Shown here piece by piece: positions 1 to 4,744 of a stretch of 5,893 nucleotides of DNA. Both the position numbers and the translations under genes were made by a program. Source of the stretch: Limnoglobus sp. (GTDB lineage: Bacteria > Planctomycetota > Planctomycetia > Gemmatales > Gemmataceae); assembly GCA_025353985.1 (NCBI GenBank), contig JANXNT010001293.1, positions 1 to 5,893 on the forward strand, read 5' to 3'. The notes beneath the pieces were generated by a model. The model saw only the letters and a list, made by a program, of their open reading frames with translations. It searched no databases and was not told where the DNA came from. Position 1 is the stretch's first letter. Each line of letters begins with the position of its first letter.

Positions 1-6
1 TTTTTT

Positions 7-11
7 AGGAG
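7..11 (+). promoter_or_regulatory. Shine-Dalgarno site of the antitoxin gene
   Basis: An AGGAG core lies five bases before the ATG at 17, an almost ideal ribosome binding site that fixes the antitoxin start. Only 16 bases precede this gene in the window, so its promoter and any operator bound by the antitoxin lie mostly outside. Confidence 0.75.
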
Positions 12-16
12 ATTTT

Positions 17-232
17 ATGAGTCACTCGACCGCGTTTGCCGATGCCCTCAATGCTGTTGAACAACTCGATGCCGACGACCAAGAGGAATTCGCCGCTGTT
101 TTGAACCGACGTGTCGCCGAACGCGGGCGAGAGCGTGTGGCTGCCACAGTGGCGGAAGCCCGCCGCGAGTTTGCCGCAGGGAAATGTCAGCCGATGACCG
201 CAGCGGAAATCGTGCGCGAGGCCCAGTCGTGA
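17..232 (+). CDS. Antitoxin of a type II toxin-antitoxin module
   Basis: This gene encodes a 71-residue, charged, probably mostly helical protein. It is the likely antitoxin that binds and neutralises the toxin encoded directly downstream. Visible traits are a helical N-terminal half (residues 8-45, with a DADDQEEF acidic patch) and a C-terminal segment EARREF..GK..PMTAAEIV (residues 48-66). That style is common in small antitoxins paired with RelE/ParE-fold toxins, where the C-terminal part wraps the toxin. The start is set by a strong AGGAG five bases upstream. The last codon and stop overlap the toxin start (GTGA at 229-232), indicating translational coupling, and a GAGG at 218-221 inside this gene can serve as the toxin's ribosome binding site. 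Such pairs usually repress their own promoter; that region lies outside the window. The functional call rests mainly on the partner and architecture, because the antitoxin sequence alone is weakly diagnostic. Confidence 0.8.
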   Translation: MSHSTAFADALNAVEQLDADDQEEFAAVLNRRVAERGRERVAATVAEARREFAAGKCQPMTAAEIVREAQS

Positions 233-510
233 GACGACTTCTGTTGCGATCACCGGCGTTTGGACGCGACCTTCGCAAATGGCTGAAATCTCACCCTGAT
301 TCTGCGGATTTCATCGACACAACGCTCGAACAACTGTCGGCAGATTCATCCAGTTCGTCTCTGAGAACACACAAGTTGCGTGGGCCGTTAGCTGGCTTTT
401 GGGCGTGCAGTGCGGCAACGGATTTGCGAGTCGTTTTTGAATTTGTGCAGCACGAAGGAACTGAAGCAATCCTCTTGCTGGCTTTGGGTACACACGAGCA
501 GGTTTACTAA
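229..510 (+). CDS. RelE/YafQ-family toxin (probable mRNA interferase)
   Basis: This gene encodes a 93-residue protein of the RelE/ParE superfamily. Its members are usually ribosome-dependent endoribonucleases that cleave mRNA in the cytoplasm when the antitoxin is degraded. The C-terminal half carries the family pattern: HKLRG.L.GFWAC (residues 48-60), TDLRVVFEF (64-72) and the terminal LLLALGTHEQVY (82-93). H48, D65, R67 and H89 are the residues most likely to sit in the active site, by analogy with the histidine-rich YafQ site. The start chosen is GTG at 229. It gives the usual length, overlaps the antitoxin stop by four bases and has GAGG (218-221) seven bases upstream. The ATG at 184 would add 15 residues and overlap the antitoxin by 49 bases, so it is less likely. 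The gene converges on the mutase with a 16-base gap. Whether it cleaves mRNA or acts on gyrase as ParE does is not decidable by eye; the GTH ending favours YafQ/RelE. Confidence 0.85.
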   Translation: MRRLLLRSPAFGRDLRKWLKSHPDSADFIDTTLEQLSADSSSSSLRTHKLRGPLAGFWACSAATDLRVVFEFVQHEGTEAILLLALGTHEQVY

Positions 511-526
511 TCGTGTTGTCGTGTTT

Positions 527-1873
527 TTAGCTCGTTAACAACTGGCCCGCTTCTTCGCAGAGTTTTGCCGTTTGTTCGGCGGTTGGCGATTCGGCGATTA
601 CGCGCACGACCGGTTCGGTGTTGCTGCCGCGGACGTGCAACCACCAGTCGGGGCCGTCGATGCGTAGGCCGTCGATGCGGTTGACCTTCACGTTGGGCCA
701 CGACGATTCGAGTTTCGTCAGCGATTCCGCAAGGCGTTCCTTCGTTACGGTGAACTTCGTTTTTAGCATCTCATATTTCGGCAGAGTGGCCACGATCTCG
801 CTGAGCGACTTCTTTTCCTCCGCCATCAAGCTGAGGATGAGTGCCATGCCGATGAACGGATCGCGGACCCAGCCGACGCGCGGATCGATCACGCCACCGT
901 TGCCTTCGCCGCCAATGACAGCCTGCACGGCACGCATTTTCTCGACGACGTTCGCTTCCCCGACGGCGGAGCGATGGAACTCGCAACCGGCAAACGTCGC
1001 GATATCTTCGGACATTCGCGATGTCGACATGTTCACGACAACGGGGCCGCGCTGTTGGCGGAGCCGATACTTCACGGCGAGTGCGAGCGTGATTTCCTCG
1101 CTGATGCACGTGCCCGTTTCGTCGATGATCGAGAGACGATCCGAATCGGGATCGAGGACGAAGCCGATGTGCGACCCGGTTTGTTTGACCCACGGTGCGA
1201 CATCGACGAGGTGTGCGGGCGTCGGCTCGGGTTCGTGTGCGAAGATGCCGTTCGCTTCGCAATTATGCTGCACGACTTCACAGCCGAGATCGGTAAGTAG
1301 CTTCGCGCCGAGTGGCCCGCCTGCCCCGCCGTTGCCATCGAGGAATACGCGAAACTGCCCGACCGCCACCGTGGCCACGCTGATCTGTTCGAGAACCTTC
1401 TCCGCATGTTCGCCCTGCACATCTGGTGGCACGCCGACGCTGCCCATTTCGTTCCACGGCGACAGCCGAAATGCCTGCGTTTCAAATAGTTTTTTGATCT
1501 CTAGCCCTTTCGCGGCCGGTAGCACGGCACCATCTGCGCCGAACATTTTGAGACCGTTCCACGGCGACGGATTATGACTTGCCGTAATCTGAATCGCGCC
1601 CGCCGCTTGCAGTTGCCGAACCGCAATGCCAACCGTGGGTGTCGGTGCAATGCCGATATCTTCGACGCGGCAACCGGTGGCAAACAGCCCACCAAGGATC
1701 GCGTGCCGTAGCATATCCCCGCTCGCACGACTATCGCGCGCCAGGATGATTTTGCCACCCTTCATGTACGTGCCGAGGGCGCAGGCAAACTGCACGGCAG
1801 CATCGGGCGTCAGGCTGTCGCCGATGATGCCACGAATCCCGGAGACGCTAACGATGAGGTCACTTGTAGACAT
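527..1873 (-). CDS. glmM: Phosphohexomutase (phosphoglucosamine / phosphomannomutase family)
   Basis: The product is a complete 448-residue alpha-D-phosphohexomutase, a cytoplasmic Mg-dependent enzyme that moves a phosphate between C1 and C6 of a hexose phosphate. In the GlmM role this converts glucosamine-6-phosphate to glucosamine-1-phosphate for UDP-GlcNAc and hence cell-envelope synthesis. All four active-site loops are visible. The phosphoserine loop TASHNP is at 97-102 (S99 is the phosphorylated serine). The metal loop DPDSDR is at 241-246, the sugar-binding loop GEGNGG at 322-327 and the phosphate-binding loop RGSNTEP at 415-421. The N-terminal SGIRG (residues 11-15) is also typical. 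The sugar loop GEGNGG differs from the GEMSGH/GEQSGH of standard bacterial GlmM and resembles archaeal-type mutases, so the substrate could be mannose- or glucose-phosphate instead. The start ATG at 1871-1873 gives a full N-terminus; only a weak GGAA precedes it. The gene follows the reverse transcriptase on the same strand after 104 bases. Family confidence is very high; the gene symbol is moderate. Confidence 0.93.
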   Translation of the reverse strand: MSTSDLIVSVSGIRGIIGDSLTPDAAVQFACALGTYMKGGKIILARDSRASGDMLRHAILGGLFATGCRVEDIGIAPTPTVGIAVRQLQAAGAIQITASHNPSPWNGLKMFGADGAVLPAAKGLEIKKLFETQAFRLSPWNEMGSVGVPPDVQGEHAEKVLEQISVATVAVGQFRVFLDGNGGAGGPLGAKLLTDLGCEVVQHNCEANGIFAHEPEPTPAHLVDVAPWVKQTGSHIGFVLDPDSDRLSIIDETGTCISEEITLALAVKYRLRQQRGPVVVNMSTSRMSEDIATFAGCEFHRSAVGEANVVEKMRAVQAVIGGEGNGGVIDPRVGWVRDPFIGMALILSLMAEEKKSLSEIVATLPKYEMLKTKFTVTKERLAESLTKLESSWPNVKVNRIDGLRIDGPDWWLHVRGSNTEPVVRVIAESPTAEQTAKLCEEAGQLLTS

Positions 1874-1931
1874 GAACCATTTCCAAATATTGTTCGGGCA
1901 TTCGCGTATCGTTCGTTGTACTCAAAACGGC

Positions 1932-1946
1932 AAAAACCGCAGGTTT
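1932..1946 (-). terminator. Possible weak terminator after the reverse transcriptase gene
   Basis: Read on the minus strand, AAACC-TGC-GGTTT forms a 5-bp stem with a three-base loop. It runs directly into two more Ts, then GCCG and TTTT. It lies about 30 bases past the reverse transcriptase stop and before the mutase start. The stem is short and AT-rich, so it may stop transcription only partly; read-through into the mutase gene is possible. Confidence 0.3.
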
Positions 1947-1956
1947 CGATTGCCCG

Positions 1957-1993
1957 AGGCACCCACAAGGGGTGCCCCTACGTTTCGGTGCCT
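1957..1993. repeat. Palindromic dispersed-repeat-like element (GGCACCC hairpin)
   Basis: A perfect 7-bp stem, GGCACCC (1958-1964) with GGGTGCC (1970-1976), closes a five-base loop. A second partner, GGTGCCT at 1987-1993, can pair instead with AGGCACC at 1957-1963. The core with CGTAGGGGCACCC on the minus strand is similar to short intergenic repeats I recall from planctomycete and other environmental genomes; that is memory, not a search. It overlaps the reverse transcriptase stop codon (1978-1980) and could act as a 3' stabilising stem-loop on that transcript. Confidence 0.55.
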
Positions 1994-3366
1994 GGATCGG
2001 CTGACACCTGATCGCTGACAGCTGAAAACTCTTTCCAGGAAATGCGATTGAGTAGCGCATAAAGCCGTCGAGCGCGGAAGGGGTTGAGCATGGCTACGTG
2101 TGCGACTTTGCCGGTAAGGTAGGCACGAAAGTCTGGGTGGTGGTCGCGAATTTGCGATGCGGGGCCGTGACGGGTTACGTTCGTTAAGATCGCTTTAAGC
2201 TCGTCGAAATCGCGGCGAGAGACGTTCGGGCGAATGTTCACCACGACGCCCGCGATCTGTTGCCGAACCGATTGTGGCATCACCCGCGATTTCGCGAGGT
2301 TGAGTGCGAATCCTTCGTCATCTACGATCTTTGCGACGCATCGCGAAAACTTGTCGGTCGTTTGCCGGAACTCTTCGCCACCGGAGAACGCGAGGTCGTC
2401 GGCATAGCGGGTGTATGTCGCTTCGACCGATTTGGCCAAGCCGTGTAAGCGGCAATCGAGCCGGTAGGCAACGAGGTTCGCGAGTGCGGGTGATGTCGGT
2501 GCGCCTTGCGGCAAATGTCGGTCGCAGAATTGCATTCCTTCGAAGTGGTCCGAACCATCTGCGGGTGCATTTGGGCGAGCGTCCCAGACATCGCGTGGGA
2601 GTCGCGTCGTGCAGAATGCCATCAGGTAATTCGCGATTTCTGGTGGATAGCCTGCGGTGCGAAACACTGCCAGAATCGCGTTCGCGTTTACCGTGGGGAA
2701 GAACGCTCTCAGGTCGTATCGAAGCACCACCGCCCGACCCGCGTGAACCTCGGCAAACGTCTTGATCGAGCGGCCCGCACGAAACCCGTGGGCGGCATCG
2801 TGTGGCGGAATGCGGTCGAGAATGAGATGCAGAATCCGTTGCTGAATCGTTTTCAGCATCGATTTCGGAATTTCCAACAACCGCGGTCGCCCCATTGGTC
2901 GCGATATCCAGTTGTGGTAATAGTGTCGGAGTTTCCGGTTCTTTTCTCGTGGATTTCGCTCTGCACGATCTGCCAGCCATTCCAGTTGATACGCATCGAT
3001 TCGTAACCGATCGATCAACTCGGTCGAGTTGCAAATCGATGGCATATTCCAAAGTGCCGCACTCGGGTGCGGGGCCATCACCGCGTGCGGATAGAACTTG
3101 CGCTCGACGCGAAAATCGTCTTCTTCGGTGAGTGCTTTAACGAGCTTGCTGTCGGCTCTTGCGAAGTGAATTAGGCGATCCGCGTGCGTCGGATTCGGGA
3201 ACGCCGCAATCATCCGGCGAACGAACGGGCGGATGAACCGGTAAGTCGTTCCGGTGGCTAATGACGCGCGTTTCACGCAACCGTCTTCGGTCCACGGCCC
3301 CGCAAGAAACGCCTGGATCACCTCGACGAATTCGCGTTCGTTCCGGGTGTAGTTCCTCAGATTCAT
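1978..3366 (-). CDS. Retron-type reverse transcriptase
   Basis: The product is a 462-residue RNA-directed DNA polymerase. Retron enzymes copy part of a dedicated upstream RNA into multicopy single-stranded DNA, and many act in anti-phage defence. Residues 1-145 form an N-terminal region of unknown role; the polymerase domain follows. Visible motifs are GRPRLLEIPKSMLKTIQQRIL (159-179, RT1; it also matches the start of the palm), HGFRAGRSI (193-201), YDLRAFFPTV with catalytic D218, LPQGAPTSPALAN (285-297), YADD (321-324, D323/D324) and IAGVVVN (371-377). Layout and sequence recall the myxobacterial Mx162 enzyme, including VAMLNPFRARRL near the C-terminus. Two retron hallmarks deviate: the N of NAxxH is F (FAEVH, 204-208) and VTG reads IAG. 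The start chosen is ATG 3364-3366, because the structured RNA candidate ends 28 bases upstream. No clear Shine-Dalgarno is seen, and the frame stays open upstream to a TTG at 3606 and beyond. The last about 15 residues are encoded by dispersed repeat sequence. No separate effector gene is adjacent. Confidence 0.9.
   Translation of the reverse strand: MNLRNYTRNEREFVEVIQAFLAGPWTEDGCVKRASLATGTTYRFIRPFVRRMIAAFPNPTHADRLIHFARADSKLVKALTEEDDFRVERKFYPHAVMAPHPSAALWNMPSICNSTELIDRLRIDAYQLEWLADRAERNPREKNRKLRHYYHNWISRPMGRPRLLEIPKSMLKTIQQRILHLILDRIPPHDAAHGFRAGRSIKTFAEVHAGRAVVLRYDLRAFFPTVNANAILAVFRTAGYPPEIANYLMAFCTTRLPRDVWDARPNAPADGSDHFEGMQFCDRHLPQGAPTSPALANLVAYRLDCRLHGLAKSVEATYTRYADDLAFSGGEEFRQTTDKFSRCVAKIVDDEGFALNLAKSRVMPQSVRQQIAGVVVNIRPNVSRRDFDELKAILTNVTRHGPASQIRDHHPDFRAYLTGKVAHVAMLNPFRARRLYALLNRISWKEFSAVSDQVSADPGTET
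1995..2023. repeat. Tandem pair of a 14-15 base repeat inside the reverse transcriptase 3' end
   Basis: Two adjacent copies are visible: GATCGGCTGACACCT (1995-2009) and GATCGCTGACAGCT (2010-2023), differing by one inserted and one changed base. They encode the tail of the reverse transcriptase in the minus direction. Repeats of this GATCGCTGACAGCTGA style are familiar to me from intergenic DNA of planctomycetes and related genomes (recollection only). They suggest that repeat DNA has replaced or extended the original gene end. Confidence 0.55.
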
Positions 3367-3393
3367 CGTCGGTATTTTCGTCCAGAATGAAAA

Positions 3394-3564
3394 CGCGGTG
3401 GGGTGTGCCAACCCGTCTCGTGATGCACGACGAGTCATGCGTGCGAACGCATTCGCCGTCTTGCCGCGAACCGTCCAGATAACAACAAACCCCCGAGGTA
3501 ACCTCGGAGAAGTGATCGTGCCGTTGCCAGCCCAACCACCGATCTTGGTCCCAACCCCACCGCG
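3394..3564 (-). ncRNA. Candidate retron msr-msd RNA
   Basis: This 171-base segment is bounded by a perfect 11-bp inverted repeat: CGCGGTGGGGT at 3564-3554 and ACCCCACCGCG at 3404-3394, both read on the minus strand. These match the size and position of retron a1/a2 arms. The arms enclose, in order: an msr-like hairpin at 3544-3514 (GATCG/CGATC outer stem, GTTG/CAAC inner stem, GGCTGG loop); a second hairpin at 3507-3493 (CCGAGG/CCTCGG, loop TTA) followed by a T-rich stretch; and a long msd-like hairpin at 3464-3425. The long hairpin has outer arms GCAAGACG/CGTCGTGC with one mismatch, a symmetric 4x4 internal loop and inner stem ATGCGT/ACGCAT closing loop TCGC. A further stem TCGTG/CACGA at 3430-3418 is an alternative fold. 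The first G after a1 (3552) is a possible branching guanosine. The order arm, msr, msd, arm, reverse transcriptase is that of known retrons. The prediction is structural only, and the same bases remain open in the reverse transcriptase frame. Confidence 0.55.
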
Positions 3565-3570
3565 ACTGAA

Positions 3571-3599
3571 ATGGTGACGGATCGCGTGCGTCTTGTCAA
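3571..3599 (-). promoter_or_regulatory. Candidate promoter of the retron RNA
   Basis: On the minus strand a perfect TTGACA (3599-3594) is followed by a 17-base spacer and CACCAT (3576-3571), a poor -10 with three of six consensus bases. Transcription from it would begin about seven bases later, near 3564, which is the first base of the proposed a1 arm. The coincidence supports the site, but the weak -10 and limited knowledge of planctomycete promoters keep confidence low. Confidence 0.35.
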
Positions 3600-3652
3600 T
3601 GGGCAATCGCGCTCTGTAGGCTATGCTGTAGCTGTGATGGTTCTGAATAAAG

Positions 3653-3782
3653 ATTTTAACCGCAGAGGCCGAAGAGAGCGCTGAGATAAGAATTGAATTT
3701 GTAACGATTGATAAAACTCATCGGGATGCCGACGGATTGCAATTGATTTCTCTGCGGACTCTGCGCTCTCTGCGGTTAAAAT
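3653..3782. repeat. Inverted-repeat element with nonamer arms (MITE/REP-like)
   Basis: Terminal 15-bp arms are perfect inverted repeats: ATTTTAACCGCAGAG at 3653-3667 and its complement at 3768-3782. The symmetry continues imperfectly inward to AATTG at 3691-3695 and CAATT at 3740-3744, leaving a loop of about 44 bases. Each arm is ATTTTAAC followed by three nonamers of the form CGCAGAGNN. The left arm has CGCAGAGGC, CGAAGAGAG and CGCTGAGAT; the right arm, read on the minus strand, has CGCAGAGAG, CGCAGAGTC and CGCAGAGAA. It occupies the gap between the divergent retron and NHL genes, so it lies in both upstream regions. No open reading frame or transposase accompanies it. Similar AACCGCAGAG-type repeats are, from memory, widespread in intergenic DNA of several phyla. 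The rest of 3607-3797 shows nothing else I can name. Confidence 0.75.
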
Positions 3783-3797
3783 TCCGATCTCTGTCTA

Positions 3798-4724
3798 TTG
3801 GACCCACGCTTGACGCGCCGGAATTACTGGATCGTGCTGTTTGCGATTGCGTTGCCGTTTTCGGCGACGTGGTTTGCGTTGCGCGGCGGAGTTCGTGGGC
3901 GGTTGCCGGATCTCGTTTGGGGGCGGCGTGGCGTAATGCCTGGCGATGTTGTGCGGCCCCGTGCGGCGGTCATTATTGCCGATACACTGTTCGTGGTCGA
4001 TTTTACCGCACGCATTCAAGGCTACGATCTCGATGGCCGACATACCGGTGTCAGTTTCACGACGCCCGATTTCCGCGATGGTCGACCGAGTGGGCTTGGC
4101 GTGGATAACGAGGGGAACTTGCTCGTTTGCGATTCGCACTATCACTGCGTGCGTACCTATGATGTGGCGGGGAACCTGCTCCGCACGATTGGTAGCGCCG
4201 CCCAACTTGGCTACGTTTCCGATTGCGTGCAAGATGCAGCGGGGCATTATTACGTCGCCGAGTTCGGCGTGACCGACCGCATTACGAAGCTCGACAGCGC
4301 GGGCAACGTACTGAAACGCTGGGGCGAAACGGGGAACGAAGCGGGGCAGTTTCAGCGTGTGCGTTCGCTAGCGTTCGGGCCGGATGGCAATCTCTATGTG
4401 GCCGATGCGTGCAACCACCGTTTGCAAGTGTTTAACTTGAATGGCGACTGGCTTCGGACCATCGGCGGGCCGGGCGATGCACCGGGGCAGTTTCACTATC
4501 CGTACGATCTCGCCTTCGGGCCGGATAAGATGCTCTACGTCGTCGAACGTGGTAATGCGCGCGTGCAGAAGTTTACGCCCGATGGCACGTGGGTCGGCAG
4601 TTGGGGAATGCCGGGCCGGGGCATGGGGCAACTCGCCGACCCGTGGGCGCTCGCAGTGGATCGCTTCGGCCGCGTGCATGTGATCGACACCGAAAATCAT
4701 CGCGTGCAACGGATCGCTTTCTAA
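3798..4724 (+). CDS. Membrane-anchored NHL-repeat beta-propeller protein
   Basis: The product is a 308-residue protein with an N-terminal hydrophobic segment (residues 10-28, preceded by RLTRR) that acts as a signal anchor or uncleaved signal peptide. It would place the rest outside the cytoplasmic membrane. The remainder is about six NHL-type blades, near residues 38-85, 95-132, 136-176, 181-223, 227-270 and 275-308. Each has a G.L.V...G.LYV.D..N.RVQ.F...G pattern; the clearest are GPDGNLYVADACNHRLQVF (194-212) and the closing DTENHRVQRI. NHL propellers bind proteins, RNA or ligands, and some are lyases; no catalytic signature is evident, so the exact role is unknown. The frame has a stop at 3777-3779, so the start must lie downstream of it. 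TTG at 3798 is used, with TTG 3810 as alternative; neither has a clear Shine-Dalgarno site. It lies 16 bases after the inverted-repeat element and 20 bases before the VWA gene, with which it may be co-transcribed. Confidence 0.85.
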   Translation: MDPRLTRRNYWIVLFAIALPFSATWFALRGGVRGRLPDLVWGRRGVMPGDVVRPRAAVIIADTLFVVDFTARIQGYDLDGRHTGVSFTTPDFRDGRPSGLGVDNEGNLLVCDSHYHCVRTYDVAGNLLRTIGSAAQLGYVSDCVQDAAGHYYVAEFGVTDRITKLDSAGNVLKRWGETGNEAGQFQRVRSLAFGPDGNLYVADACNHRLQVFNLNGDWLRTIGGPGDAPGQFHYPYDLAFGPDKMLYVVERGNARVQKFTPDGTWVGSWGMPGRGMGQLADPWALAVDRFGRVHVIDTENHRVQRIAF

Positions 4725-4744
4725 TCGAACGCTGAGTATTCGCA

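Noticed and set aside
184..510. Toxin starting at ATG 184
   Set aside because: It would overlap the antitoxin by 49 bases, has no good ribosome binding site and adds residues outside the family's usual start; GTG 229 with GAGG is better.
515..542. GTTGT/ACAAC inverted repeat between toxin and mutase as a shared terminator
   Set aside because: A 5-bp AT-rich stem with an 18-base loop is too weak and overlaps the mutase coding end.
618..1577. A 319-codon plus-strand open frame opposite the mutase gene
   Set aside because: It lies entirely antisense to the well-supported mutase, its translation is low-complexity in Ser/Arg/Pro with no motifs, and such shadows are common opposite GC-rich genes.
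2318..3052. Long alternative open frames on both strands within the reverse transcriptase gene
   Set aside because: They are out of phase with the motif-bearing frame, Arg/Ser-rich, and have no motifs.
3493..3507. CCGAGG/CCTCGG hairpin followed by a T-rich stretch as a rho-independent terminator on the minus strand
   Set aside because: The tail is interrupted by Gs and the hairpin lies inside the proposed retron RNA; it could attenuate but is better explained as an msr stem-loop.
3137..3535. A minus-strand open frame in another phase overlapping the retron RNA and the reverse transcriptase 5' end
   Set aside because: It runs out of phase through the conserved start of the reverse transcriptase and shows no recognisable domain; it is most likely a shadow.
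3653..3782. The large inverted repeat as the retron a1/a2 arms
   Set aside because: It lies well upstream of the reverse transcriptase, its loop lacks msr/msd-like hairpins, and the nonamer arms look like a dispersed repeat; the 11-bp arms at 3394 and 3554 fit much better.
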